This document shows positions 55,276 to 64,000 of a stretch of DNA of 64,000 nt, in pieces; positions within the stretch are counted from its first letter, which is position 1, and each line of letters starts with the position of its first letter. The translations under genes and the position numbers were made by a program. The stretch lies in the NCBI RefSeq assembly GCF_036967215.1, contig NZ_CP146016.1:1330501-1394500 (forward strand). The letters run 5' to 3'. A model generated the notes under the pieces. The model was given only the letters and a program-made list of their open reading frames with translations. It did not search any database and was not told where the DNA came from. Origin of the DNA: Sulfolobus tengchongensis. GTDB lineage: Archaea > Thermoproteota > Thermoprotei_A > Sulfolobales > Sulfolobaceae.

Positions 55276-56592
55276 TCAGTTCATTTTAGAATATATTTTT
55301 AGGAACTCTTCAGTATGTTTTATTGCATTGTAATAGTCTGCAATTTTAATATTCTCATTGGGAGCATGTGCATTTGAATAATAACCTCCAGCACCTATAG
55401 CGCTTACTGCGTCTTTTATCCCCAATTTATAAACGAATAAGCCCATAGGCTGAGTTCCTGCTGAATTTGGTATTACTTGCGGTTCAGTATTATATACTAT
55501 TTTGGCAGACTCTATCATGGCTTTAACAACAGGGGAATTAACTGAAGTTCTAACTGGATATTCAAAGCCGTGGGTTATGATATCGCCTTTGAAGTTTACT
55601 CTCTGGAGATGTCTCTTTAATAACTCGAATATTTTATATGGATCCTGATTAGGAACTAATCTGAAATCTAGTTTAGCGAAAGCCTTATGTGGTACAATAG
55701 TCTTACTTCCCTTTCCCGTATACCCACACTCAAATCCGTCAACATTACAAGTAGGATAAGTTAATAAGGCCTCTACCATTTTATCCCTATCGTTATACCT
55801 AAATTCATTAAATCCTAGTGCTTTTTTAAGTTCTTCTACATTAATGTCATACTTCTTTAATAGCTCTCTCTCTTCATCGGTTAATTGTCTTATATCGTCA
55901 TAAAATCCCTCGATTAGCACTTTTCCATCCGGGTCTACTAACGTCGAAATAATTCTAGCTAAATCTATGCATGGATTTCTAACCAATGGTGCATTAGAAG
56001 AATGTAAATCCTTAACCCCATAATCTAGTACTAATTCCACGTAAAGTAATCCTTTAACTCCTAACACTACCTGTGGCCTTCCTTTAACATCTAAACCTGC
56101 ACCTTCCATTATCACAGCATCAGCTCTCAATTTATTGGAATTTCTCTCTATGTAGTCTTCTAGATTTATACTTCCAATCTCCTCTTCTCCTTCATATAAC
56201 AATTTCACATTAACGTTCAACTCTTTCTTATCCAGTAAATGTTTAATAGCAAATAACCTAGCCATTAAAGTTCCCTTATTGTCTGATGCACCTCTGGCGT
56301 ATATTCTCTCGTTTTCGATCGTCGCAGAGAAAGGTGGGTATTTCCATTCACCTAATGGATCAACTGGTTGTACATCGTAGTGATTATATACGAGTAGTGT
56401 TTTCTTAGCCCCCACATTTATTTCGGCATATACTACGGGATGCCCCTTTGTCCTCTCTAAATTTGCCTTGACTCCTAAAAGTTTCTCAATAGTTTCCTTC
56501 AGATAATTCGCAGTCTCTTCTATTCCTTCTCCCGTTGCCGAAACTGAGGGTTTCTTTAAAAATTCAATTAAAGTATGTAGCTCTTCATCCAT
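55276..56592 (-). CDS. M20-family dipeptidase/peptidase
   Basis: A 438-residue zinc peptidase of the M20 family. Motifs: VYNHYDVQPVDP (His, Asp), YARGASDNKGT (Asp), LYEGEEEIGS (Glu pair), VIMEGAGLD and the last ligand His in NAHAPNENI. It resembles the carnosinase/dipeptidase branch, so it probably trims peptides. The ATG at 56592 (MDEELHTL) follows a TATA-like CATTTAAAAGG by about 25 bp; the longer frame to 56649 would precede the transcript. It differs from the M20 enzyme at 36863. Confidence 0.8.
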   Translation of the reverse strand: MDEELHTLIEFLKKPSVSATGEGIEETANYLKETIEKLLGVKANLERTKGHPVVYAEINVGAKKTLLVYNHYDVQPVDPLGEWKYPPFSATIENERIYARGASDNKGTLMARLFAIKHLLDKKELNVNVKLLYEGEEEIGSINLEDYIERNSNKLRADAVIMEGAGLDVKGRPQVVLGVKGLLYVELVLDYGVKDLHSSNAPLVRNPCIDLARIISTLVDPDGKVLIEGFYDDIRQLTDEERELLKKYDINVEELKKALGFNEFRYNDRDKMVEALLTYPTCNVDGFECGYTGKGSKTIVPHKAFAKLDFRLVPNQDPYKIFELLKRHLQRVNFKGDIITHGFEYPVRTSVNSPVVKAMIESAKIVYNTEPQVIPNSAGTQPMGLFVYKLGIKDAVSAIGAGGYYSNAHAPNENIKIADYYNAIKHTEEFLKIYSKMN

Positions 56593-56720
56593 AAATAGAA
56601 TAATGCAGTTCAACCTTTTAAATGTATAGTTAGAATTTAAATCTAGCAATTATTTAATTTTTGAAATATTGCTTAATGGAAATTATACAACTTTATAAAG
56701 CTGATGTATAAGTACACTAT

Positions 56721-58232
56721 ATGGTTTTAAGAACTGGTGAAGAGTACGTTAATGCAATTAAACATAGAAATAAGGTTGAAATTTACGTTATGGGAAATGA
56801 AGTTAATGACGTCACTGAACATCCCTTTTTGAAGCCATCAATATTGGCATTTAAGGCTACTTATGATGCTGCCTATGAGGAAGATAGTAAACATCTTGCA
56901 AGAGCCTGGAGCGTCTTCGTTAATGATGAAGTAAACAGATTTACCCATATTCACAGATCACCAGAAGACCTGGCATATAAGATTAAGCTTTTAAGAAAGT
57001 TAAGTCATAAAACTGGAGCTTGCTTCCAAAGATGTGTTGGCTGGGATGCTTTAAATACACTATATGTTACAACTAAACTAATTGCGGAGAAAGGGAAAAA
57101 GGACTATTATGAAAGATTTATAGAGTATTTGAAGTACGTTCAGAAGAACGATATAGCCTTAGCAGGTGCTATGACTGATGTTAAAGGTGTAAGGACACTA
57201 AAACCGCATGAGCAACCACATGCGTATTTGAGAGTAACCGAAGTCACTAAAGATGGTATTTACGTTTCAGGGGCTAAGGCTAATATAACGGGTATAGCTG
57301 CTGCTGAAGAAGTAATCGTAATGCCAACCAGAGCTATGAGCGAAAAAGATCAAGAGTTTGCAGTTGCATTTTCTACGCCATTAGACACTGAGGGTATAAA
57401 AGTAATAGTAGGGAGACAAATCAATGATGGAAGGAGGATGGAAAATGGAGAAATTGATGGTTTGCCTTATCGTAGTAATCATGAAGGTTTAATAGTATTT
57501 GACAACGTTTTCATCCCCATGGAAAGAGTGTTTATGTTGAAAGACTGGCAAATGAGTGGAATTTTAGTTGAGATATTTAGTGCATATCATAGGCAAGGGT
57601 ATGGTGGTTGTAAATCTGGTCTAGGTGACGTCATAATTGGTGCAGCTTATAATTTAGCTAAGCAAATTGGAGTAGAAAAAGCACCTCATATCCAGAATAA
57701 ACTTACTGAAATGGTTTTATTGAATGAAAATATGTATGGAACCGGAATGGCTGCAAGTCTAGATGCAATCAAATTATGCGAGGATGGATGTTGGTGGGTA
57801 AATCCCATGTTCGCCAATATCACGAAGCAGTTGGTTACTAGATTCCCATACGAGATAACTAAACTCTCTACAGATATTGCAGGCGGAATTATAGGTACAG
57901 CACCTAGTGAGTGGGATTTAAAGAATCCTAAACTTAGACAACTTATAGAGAAATATCTTCAAGGAATTATGGATTACTCAACGGAGGAGAGGTTAAGAAT
58001 TGTAAGATTACTTGAAAACGTGAGCTTTAGCGTAGCATTTCTAATAGAATCAGTTCATGGCGCGGGTAGTCCAGAAGCACAAAGAATTGTTATAAATAGG
58101 ATATATGATTACGATTATGCTGAAAAAATAGCTAAATATCTAGCTAATATCGAGAAAAGTATTAACTTTAAAGAGAATGCCGAGCCATGGAAAAAGACTG
58201 ATACCGAAAAAATAGGTAAGCAAGAAAAGTGA
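56721..58232 (+). CDS. 4-hydroxybutyryl-CoA dehydratase
   Basis: A 503-residue enzyme of the HpaB/acyl-CoA dehydrogenase fold that turns 4-hydroxybutyryl-CoA into crotonyl-CoA, the key radical step of the 3-hydroxypropionate/4-hydroxybutyrate cycle. All four expected [4Fe-4S] ligands are seen: C101 and C105 (ACFQRC), H290 and C297 (HRQGYGGC), the spacing known from the Clostridium enzyme. The FAD part lies about residues 150-280. A perfect TATA box CTTTATAAAG (56691-56700) is 25 bp before the ATG. Paralogues without these ligands exist, so the intact site argues for a functional enzyme. Confidence 0.88.
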   Translation: MVLRTGEEYVNAIKHRNKVEIYVMGNEVNDVTEHPFLKPSILAFKATYDAAYEEDSKHLARAWSVFVNDEVNRFTHIHRSPEDLAYKIKLLRKLSHKTGACFQRCVGWDALNTLYVTTKLIAEKGKKDYYERFIEYLKYVQKNDIALAGAMTDVKGVRTLKPHEQPHAYLRVTEVTKDGIYVSGAKANITGIAAAEEVIVMPTRAMSEKDQEFAVAFSTPLDTEGIKVIVGRQINDGRRMENGEIDGLPYRSNHEGLIVFDNVFIPMERVFMLKDWQMSGILVEIFSAYHRQGYGGCKSGLGDVIIGAAYNLAKQIGVEKAPHIQNKLTEMVLLNENMYGTGMAASLDAIKLCEDGCWWVNPMFANITKQLVTRFPYEITKLSTDIAGGIIGTAPSEWDLKNPKLRQLIEKYLQGIMDYSTEERLRIVRLLENVSFSVAFLIESVHGAGSPEAQRIVINRIYDYDYAEKIAKYLANIEKSINFKENAEPWKKTDTEKIGKQEK

Positions 58233-58254
58233 AACGTATAGAGTTATGCAGCTT

Positions 58255-59007
58255 TTACAATATGTTTATATAGGCATACATTAAGTCCCTTTCAGTAACT
58301 ATTCCTACTAGTTTTTGGTTATCTAATACTGGCAACGTACCTATCCTCTTCTCTATCATTAGTTTGGCTGCATTAAGTACACTTTCATATCTTGATACAG
58401 TTATGGGTTTTCTGGTACCTGCATCTAAAACTTTTCCTATCTCTTTTTTCTTTGACAAGAACTTTACTATATCTGCGGCTGTAATTATTCCTATTAGTCT
58501 ATCATTATTATCAAGAATAGGCAATCTTCTTACATTATTTCTAGCCATTAATTTGGCTGCGTCTAAAATGTTACTCTCTTCATTAATGGTAACTAATTTT
58601 GTAGACATTACGGAATCTACTATTCCGGAAAATGTTAAAGAGGTGATTAACTTTAGAACCTCTCTTTCCGTGAATATTCCCACTATTGTGTTGTTATCAA
58701 TTATGGGAACACCTCCAATATTATTAATAAGCATTCTTCTCACTACGTTGTTTACATCATCATTAGGTGACGCGATTATCAAATCTTGACTCATAACGTC
58801 TTTAACCTTTAAGTCATAGACGTTAAGTCCATACTCACTAAAAGACGCTACAAGATCTCTAGTACTAATCATACCTATTGGCTTTTCTTCTTTCAAAACA
58901 ATCGCCCTACCAGTAGGATTATTCGAAAGTATCTCAATTGCCTCTTTAAGCGTTGATTCTGGTGAGATAGTAATTACTATAGAGTTGCACACATCAATTA
59001 CTTTCAT
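58255..59007 (-). CDS. Four-CBS-domain protein
   Basis: A 250-residue protein made of four CBS motifs in two Bateman modules, with the repeat endings GMISTRDLV, GIFTEREVL, GIITAADIV and GIVTERDLM. No effector domain is attached. Such proteins likely sense AMP/ATP or S-adenosylmethionine and act on a partner. It is the larger relative of the two-CBS protein at 4904-5299. A TATA-like TTTTTTAACTA on the minus strand is about 25 bp before the ATG. It ends 22 bp from the convergent dehydratase gene. Confidence 0.85.
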   Translation of the reverse strand: MKVIDVCNSIVITISPESTLKEAIEILSNNPTGRAIVLKEEKPIGMISTRDLVASFSEYGLNVYDLKVKDVMSQDLIIASPNDDVNNVVRRMLINNIGGVPIIDNNTIVGIFTEREVLKLITSLTFSGIVDSVMSTKLVTINEESNILDAAKLMARNNVRRLPILDNNDRLIGIITAADIVKFLSKKKEIGKVLDAGTRKPITVSRYESVLNAAKLMIEKRIGTLPVLDNQKLVGIVTERDLMYAYINIL

Positions 59008-59041
59008 ATGTATTATATTGTCATGATAGTTAAAAAACCTT

Positions 59042-59575
59042 TCAAACTACAATTCTAGTAGTATTTCCAAGCTTCTCAACGTTCCTAAGAAGCTCTCGAT
59101 AATCCTCTATAAAGGAAAAATTGTGCAGCTTTAAGCTTACCTCATAGTATCCCTCCCTATCTTTAGCCTTAACGGTAAGTCTATGATTTCTATATGATAC
59201 GTTATAGTAAAAAAGATCTGAGGAAAGTGTTACTTCATTTACTCCATACTTAACATTGGGTTTCTCCATCATAATTATGGATCTTATTTCGAAAAATGTC
59301 TTTGATAATACTAGTTCCACAAACCCTTCTATATCTTCTTTTTCTGAAACAAACACTGCCAAAGAGCTCGTTACTGACATAAATGGATCGTTCTTCATTG
59401 CCGAATCAACGCTCTCAAATAGATGGATAGAGTTCAATCCATCCAACGGTAAGTTCCATAATTCCTCATAGCTTGCAGTATATGGTTTGCCGTTTATGAT
59501 AGACCTTATTCTGAAATAGTACGATGAGCACACCACATTTATGGGAATTCTTCGTCTATCTTCTAAGCAGTACAT
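59042..59575 (-). CDS. Conserved hypothetical protein, beta-rich
   Basis: A protein of 177 residues from the ATG at 59575 (MYCLEDRRR); a TTG at 59581 adds two residues. The order of strands (CSSYYFRIRSIINGK, NVKYGVNEVTLSSDLFYYNVSYRNHRLTVKAKD) suggests a steroidogenic-acute-transfer-like or other alpha/beta fold, but that is a weak guess. No catalytic or metal motif. It diverges from the glucoamylase gene with about 95 bp between, so the promoters are close together. Confidence 0.5.
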   Translation of the reverse strand: MYCLEDRRRIPINVVCSSYYFRIRSIINGKPYTASYEELWNLPLDGLNSIHLFESVDSAMKNDPFMSVTSSLAVFVSEKEDIEGFVELVLSKTFFEIRSIIMMEKPNVKYGVNEVTLSSDLFYYNVSYRNHRLTVKAKDREGYYEVSLKLHNFSFIEDYRELLRNVEKLGNTTRIVV

Positions 59576-59670
59576 TTTCAAACTAACTACATTATTTTAC
59601 GAGTATATAATAATACTTTATCTTGAAATATAGACATACATATATTTTTCTTTATAACGATAATTGTTTT

Positions 59671-61407
59671 ATGAAACCATTGGGTTTTATATCAAATCAA
59701 ATAACGGGAGCATTAATCGATTCCTCTTCAATAGTCTGGTTTCCATTGCCAAAATTTGATTCAAAATCGATATTTACAAAGTTATTGGATAATGATGGAG
59801 GTGAATTTGCCATTTTACCAGAGACCCAACAAGTTACTAATGTTCATCAAGAATATGAGCACCCTCTAGTATTAAAGACCACGCTGAGCACAGTAGAGGG
59901 TAAGATAAGTATAACAGATTTAATTCCATTGGGAGAAACTGTAATAATAAGGAATGTTGATGCGGAGATTCCATTTAAAGTAATCTTTAAGCCAATGTTT
60001 AACTATGGACTGTATAAGCCCATAGTAGATGGTAATCGGTTTATTAACCCAAAAGGTAGGGATTGTATAGGTTTTCTTTACGAATATGATGGAGATGTAA
60101 AAAGGGTAGATGATTATGTTTGGATATTCAGTAGTGGTAGAGGTTACTTAATAGCAAACTACGCATCAGATACAAAACATGGCGTCTTCAGCGAGAGGGG
60201 AAGTAAATTAGCTGTAAATTACGAGAGAGCATTCAAAAATACTATAGATTATTGGAAAAGTATAGATATTGAAGATGTCAAATCGTTTAACAAACTATAT
60301 AAGACTTCTCTTTACACTCTCTTAGGCTCTATTTATGCTCCATCTGGCGGGATAGTAGCAGCACCAACTACCTCGCTTCCAGAAGTAGAAGGAGGTATGA
60401 GGAACTGGGATTATAGATTTGCATGGGTAAGGGATTCTTCCATAATAGCAGAGGCATTATTAGAAGTTGGATATATTGTGGAGGCTAGAAGGATAATAAA
60501 CTTCTTACTTTCCTTAATAAACTTCTCATCTAAACCATTTTATTATCCCCTATATACGATAGAAGGAACTATACCACCTCCAGAGAGAGAGTTAAGGTGG
60601 TTATCTGGTTATAAGGGCTCTAAGCCAGTAAGAGTAGGAAACGCTGCATCAACTCAGATTCAGTTAGATGTAGAAGGCTTTTTCATATCTGCATTATATA
60701 AATATATCGAGAAAACTAATGATTTTGTATTTTTAAGAGATATATTTAATAAAATAAAGTATATAGCAGATTGGATATCACAAAACTGGAAAATTAAAGA
60801 CTCTGGAATATGGGAAGATAGAGGAGAACCTCGACACTATACCCATTCTAAGATAATGATGTGGATAGCCTTAGATAAAATAGGAAAACTAGCTAAGATG
60901 CTCAAATATGAGGACTTTTGGGAAAAAGAGCGAGAAAAGATAAGAACGTGGATATATACGAATTGTGTATTTGATAGCTATCTTGTTAGATATTGTGGAG
61001 AAACAAAGGACGTGGACGCTTCTCTGCTATCGGCACCTCTATACGGTTTCATTGACGTTAATGATAAAATATTTTTAAATACTTTAGATAAAATAGAAGA
61101 GGATCTATTAATTGACGTATTTGTGAAAAGATATAAGGCTGACTTCATGGGTGAAGCAAAACATCCTTTTTTACTAACCTCAGTATGGCTAGCTAGAATT
61201 TACATAATGTTAGGAGAAATTGAAAAAGCGAGGAAGATACTAGAGAAAATAGATAAAATTTCTGGAAGTTTACATTTGGTAGGCGAACATGTAGATGTAG
61301 GTAAGGAGGAATTTACAGGGAACTTTCCTCAGAACTTCGTCCATGCACAGTTAATAATAGCTATCAAAGAACTAGAGCAAAACTCAGCTAGACTTTCAAA
61401 GACGTAA
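59671..61407 (+). CDS. GH15 glucoamylase/trehalase
   Basis: A 578-residue glycoside hydrolase of family 15. An N-terminal beta-sandwich of about 230 residues is followed by an alpha/alpha barrel with RNWDYRFAWVRDSSI (substrate-binding), WEDRGEPRHYTHSKIMMW (a catalytic Glu region) and a C-terminal FTGNFPQNFVHAQLI segment with the second acid near GEHVD. Members in Sulfolobus split glucose from maltooligosaccharides or trehalose; the sequence alone does not decide. The ATG at 59671 is preferred over the TTG at 59623 because the TATA-like ATATATTTTT lies about 25 bp upstream. No signal peptide. Confidence 0.85.
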   Translation: MKPLGFISNQITGALIDSSSIVWFPLPKFDSKSIFTKLLDNDGGEFAILPETQQVTNVHQEYEHPLVLKTTLSTVEGKISITDLIPLGETVIIRNVDAEIPFKVIFKPMFNYGLYKPIVDGNRFINPKGRDCIGFLYEYDGDVKRVDDYVWIFSSGRGYLIANYASDTKHGVFSERGSKLAVNYERAFKNTIDYWKSIDIEDVKSFNKLYKTSLYTLLGSIYAPSGGIVAAPTTSLPEVEGGMRNWDYRFAWVRDSSIIAEALLEVGYIVEARRIINFLLSLINFSSKPFYYPLYTIEGTIPPPERELRWLSGYKGSKPVRVGNAASTQIQLDVEGFFISALYKYIEKTNDFVFLRDIFNKIKYIADWISQNWKIKDSGIWEDRGEPRHYTHSKIMMWIALDKIGKLAKMLKYEDFWEKEREKIRTWIYTNCVFDSYLVRYCGETKDVDASLLSAPLYGFIDVNDKIFLNTLDKIEEDLLIDVFVKRYKADFMGEAKHPFLLTSVWLARIYIMLGEIEKARKILEKIDKISGSLHLVGEHVDVGKEEFTGNFPQNFVHAQLIIAIKELEQNSARLSKT

Positions 61408-61825
61408 TGTATGGTCTCTAAGGAAGAGAACTACGAATCGTAACGTCACGTCTTAAACAATATAAGGTGGGACACTCTAATTGTGATACTAAATTTACTT
61501 TATGAATTCATAGGGAAGCGAATATCTAAAGTAATCTCTGAATCTTATAAACCTCAAATCACCCTCCCGTTAAAAAACTGAAATCCTAATAAAACCCACT
61601 ATTACAAATAGCTCATGTTGAAGTCTTATTAGAAGTATTATAGCTTCGTTGCTAAGGATTAGGAAATAATTCCAGTTAGGGTAAAGTATGAGCGTTAATT
61701 GCAAGAACATCATTTAGATCTTATCGTAAGTAGTTTTAAGAAGCGGACAATGGGCTAGTCCGTTAATCAGAGCGGTAACAAACAATAGCTATTAATATAA
61801 TTGTTATGATAAAGTGTAATATATA
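61408..61825. other. Intergenic region, one small hairpin
   Basis: About 420 bp without a recognised gene. CGGAC-9 nt-GTCCG (61744-61762) forms a small GC-rich hairpin in an AT-rich setting and could belong to a small RNA, but no boxes were found. The GTG of the Nre gene is preceded by TATA-like sequence only weakly (ATTAATATAATTG). Confidence 0.35.
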
Positions 61826-63019
61826 GTGATCCGACCAGAATTATGTATAAGATGTAGGGGAGCAAAATACTTATGCGGATTATCATATTGTCCCATAATA
61901 GTCACCACTAGAATAAGGAAAATTAACACTACTGAAGTTTTAGGTTCATCTCCTCCGACAGTTTTCGTAGGAAGGTATAATTATCCCAAAATCACCATTT
62001 ATCCTTCTTCTCCACCTGTAATTGGTGATACTAGTAAATTTGAAGATCCAAAATATTGGCTTACCTCTGATTTAAACGAGTTCTTAAGCATGAGACTTTC
62101 TTTAGTCAGAGGAGGGATTCGGTATCATAGAGATGCTGCAAAACAGCCTGATAGATTGTTAATAGATATCCAAAGCATTACAATAGCTTCAAGACCAGTT
62201 GATTTAGATTTAGTCTTGAAAAAACCTCCTTCTGGAGGAATTCTTGACGATAGTTTACCTCCGTTAGGACCTTCTGCGCCATTAGAAAAATTAGAAATAA
62301 ATACATTACCTCCACCGTTAAAGGTTACGGAAAAAGTTTATGGTGATAGTGATATGAAGGCAAAGGACGGGATTATGATGCTTTACAAAAGCGGATTAGA
62401 TGTTGAGAAAATTGCAAAAATTCTAAGTGTGGGCGGATTGGGTATAGATAGGAAATTAGTTCCAACAAGATGGAGTATAACGGCAATAGATAAGATAGTT
62501 TCAGATAGTTTAATAGAAAAAATTAAAAACTATGAAACTATAGATAAAATTGAAGTATACTATAGACAATTCAATAAAAATCTCTTTGTTGCATTTTTAT
62601 TACCCAAGAAATGGAGTTTCGAATGGGGAGAGGCGTGGTTCCCTGGAAGTACGTGGAATAAGTGGGGTAATTACGTTAATGTAGAGATCGATAATGAAGG
62701 ATATGAGGGAAGAACAGAGTATCCGGAAATAGGTGGGTGTTACTACGCTTCAAGACTGGGCACGGCGGAATTTTTAGAAAAAAGAAAAAGGCAGGCAACA
62801 GCTATATTGTGGAGAGAAATATATAGCGGATTTAATTTACCAGTAGGTGTTTGGTTCGTAAGAGAGAATGTTAGGGAAATGTTTAAACAAAAACCATTTC
62901 TGTTTGACGATATAACTTCTGCACTTGCCTTCGCTGAAAGTTTGCTAAAGGTAGACATTAAAAAGTGGCTTCGTCACTCAATGCTTTCATATAATACAAT
63001 AGACAAGTGGTTAAAATGA
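61826..63019 (+). CDS. nreA: Archaeal DNA repair protein Nre
   Basis: A 397-residue member of the archaeal Nre family (DUF650/DUF651). The N-terminal zinc finger C7-x2-C10-x6-C17-x4-C22 (CIRCRGAKYLCGLSYC) is followed by the conserved GSSPPTVFVGRYNYP and the central RWSITAIDKIVSD. Work on Haloferax linked NreA to repair of DNA damage together with PCNA; a clear PCNA-binding box at the C terminus is not seen here. The GTG start is the only choice that keeps the finger. It overlaps the radical SAM gene by 4 bp. Confidence 0.85.
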   Translation: MIRPELCIRCRGAKYLCGLSYCPIIVTTRIRKINTTEVLGSSPPTVFVGRYNYPKITIYPSSPPVIGDTSKFEDPKYWLTSDLNEFLSMRLSLVRGGIRYHRDAAKQPDRLLIDIQSITIASRPVDLDLVLKKPPSGGILDDSLPPLGPSAPLEKLEINTLPPPLKVTEKVYGDSDMKAKDGIMMLYKSGLDVEKIAKILSVGGLGIDRKLVPTRWSITAIDKIVSDSLIEKIKNYETIDKIEVYYRQFNKNLFVAFLLPKKWSFEWGEAWFPGSTWNKWGNYVNVEIDNEGYEGRTEYPEIGGCYYASRLGTAEFLEKRKRQATAILWREIYSGFNLPVGVWFVRENVREMFKQKPFLFDDITSALAFAESLLKVDIKKWLRHSMLSYNTIDKWLK

Positions 63020-63795
63020 TCATAAAATATATTAAAGTTAAAACTGCTCTAAGCAAGTCTGGTTTGAAGGAGTTGGATTATAGCTTAAACCCCTACTTAG
63101 GTTGTGCATTTTCTTGCCCTTATTGCTACGCACCAATGTTTACTCCCAATGAAGAGGCATCTGAAAATTGGGGAAAGGTTATAGTAGTTAAGGAAAATCT
63201 GCTAGATGTATTAAAGAAAGAGGTTAAAACAATTAGAAAGGGTGTAGTAGGCGTATCCACAATAACAGATCCTTACCAGCCCGTGGAAGCCATAAAGAAA
63301 CTAACTAGAGAAAGCGTTAATTTACTCTTGGAGAACGGCTTTAGGGTTTCCATCCAAACCAAATCTCCTTTGGTAATAAGAGATTTAGACATATTCTTAA
63401 AATACAAAAATAAGGTGGATATAGGGTTTACAGTTACAAGTCTTGAAAGCCAATTGGAACCCAATGCTCCTCCTCCTAAAGCTAGAATTATGGCTTTAAG
63501 GAAGCTTAGTGAAAATGGTTTAGAGACGTGGTTGTTTGTGGGGCCTATAATTAAAGGTATAAATGACCATGAAGTATTAAAGATAATTGAAGAAGTTTCA
63601 GATATAAAAACTAGGATAATCTTTGATAGTTTTCACTATTATAAGGGCTTAAAGTTTAAAGAAGGCTCTAAAGAGTGGTGGAATAAAATAAGGGATGAGA
63701 TACTTAAGCTTTGTAAAAAGTACTATTTAGAGTGTCATGAAGAGAGAGAAGATTGGGTTTATGAGAAAAGAAAATACTACAAACCTTTATTCTGA
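63016..63795 (+). CDS. Radical SAM protein, SplB-like
   Basis: A 259-residue radical SAM enzyme. The cluster motif is C30-x3-C34-x2-C37 (GCAFSCPYCYA), followed by TITDPYQPVE and SIQTKSPLV, as in the spore-photoproduct-lyase-like Rv2578c group. The start overlaps the Nre stop in an ATGA arrangement; a GTG at 63007 would add three residues. Coupling to Nre suggests a repair role, possibly on damaged nucleotides, but the substrate is unknown. The T-run ATTTTTTCT right after the stop is a likely terminator. Confidence 0.8.
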   Translation: MIIKYIKVKTALSKSGLKELDYSLNPYLGCAFSCPYCYAPMFTPNEEASENWGKVIVVKENLLDVLKKEVKTIRKGVVGVSTITDPYQPVEAIKKLTRESVNLLLENGFRVSIQTKSPLVIRDLDIFLKYKNKVDIGFTVTSLESQLEPNAPPPKARIMALRKLSENGLETWLFVGPIIKGINDHEVLKIIEEVSDIKTRIIFDSFHYYKGLKFKEGSKEWWNKIRDEILKLCKKYYLECHEEREDWVYEKRKYYKPLF

Positions 63796-63804
63796 TTTTT
63801 TCTA
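63796..63804 (+). terminator. T-rich terminator after the radical SAM gene
   Basis: ATTTTTTCT begins directly after the TGA at 63793-63795. Archaeal RNA polymerase stops at such oligo-T runs without a hairpin. Confidence 0.45.
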
Positions 63805-63944
63805 TAACTAATGCGACAGCATAAGTGCGCTTAATATCCGACCTTACTAGTATAATGATAAATATTACGTCATGTTTCTAGTGAAAAAGACATAATACAT
63901 TATTTATAATTTTAAATTATGATCACTAACTCTCAGAGAAAGAT

Positions 63945-64000
63945 TATATATACACAAGAAAGACTGAATTTATGAGGTAACTATCACTCATGAGCTAACC
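63945..64000 (+). promoter_or_regulatory. Promoter of a transcript cut by the window end
   Basis: TTATATATA (63945-63953) is a strong TATA box. The expected start about 25 bp on is near 63975, in GAGGTAACTATCACTC. The ATG at 63972 is followed directly by a stop (AGG TAA), so the transcript may be an RNA gene. Only 25 nt are visible. Confidence 0.3.

Noticed and set aside
61555-61590. Possible CRISPR-repeat-like word (ACTGAAATCC)
   Set aside because: Only one occurrence, no regular spacing and no spacer structure; not an array.
61744-61790. tRNA-like or sRNA-like GC-rich hairpin
   Set aside because: One 5-bp stem only, no T-loop consensus or C/D boxes; insufficient for a gene call.

Overview
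The window is AT-rich (roughly one third G+C) and reads as chromosome of a thermoacidophilic crenarchaeon of the Sulfolobus/Saccharolobus group, most likely Sulfolobus islandicus or a close relative. Evidence: leaderless genes with a TATA box about 25 bp before the start codon, a merR-merH-merA-merI mercury locus, acylaminoacyl peptidase and MTA phosphorylase of Sulfolobus type, class III (pilin-like) signal peptides on a sugar-binding protein, 4-hydroxybutyryl-CoA dehydratase of the autotrophic 3HP/4HB cycle, and an IS5-like element of Sulfolobus type. The assignment comes from remembered protein families; no search was run.

Region by region. 1-1.3 kb: two pilin-like proteins and a zinc-ribbon membrane protein on the minus strand, followed by a possible C/D box sRNA. 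1.7-5.3 kb: small zinc-finger proteins and the mercury resistance locus with a palindromic operator. 5.3-13 kb: acylaminoacyl peptidase, a GC-rich structured element, an HtpX-like protease, a DUF4143 ATPase behind twin palindromes, a thiolase/DUF35 pair whose thiolase lacks the catalytic Cys, and a TRASH/zinc-finger pair. 13-20 kb: transporters and two beta-propeller sugar-type enzymes; three neighbouring promoters share a TTGGG-N-AAAA motif. 20.3-22.1 kb: a nuclease-helicase (DUF2075 type) pseudogene with several frame breaks. 22.5-31.7 kb: MTA phosphorylase, PhoH-KH ATPase, DoxX, an AIR-synthase-like protein and a complete sugar ABC importer with a fused permease. 32-36 kb: export pump plus an MFS/dehydrogenase operon.

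36.8-49 kb is a nitrogen-compound catabolic region: an M20 carbamoylase-type hydrolase, two class III aminotransferases, two APC permeases and an agmatinase. The genes suggest agmatine to putrescine to 4-aminobutyrate-type breakdown, or related omega-amino acid use. Part of it is broken: one aminotransferase carries a 1,051-bp IS with a 9-bp target duplication, and its neighbouring permease is frameshifted. An identical IS copy sits at 49.4 kb.

50.5-53.6 kb is an accessory patch with gene fragments, a truncated TnpB (IS605 type) and, beside it, a sequence that folds on paper into a compact three-way junction with an 18-bp closing stem. 54-64 kb is ordinary core metabolism and repair: beta-carbonic-anhydrase-like protein, DUF433 protein, M20 peptidase, 4-hydroxybutyryl-CoA dehydratase, quadruple-CBS protein, GH15 glucoamylase/trehalase, Nre repair protein and a radical SAM protein. 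No tRNA, rRNA or CRISPR array was recognised.
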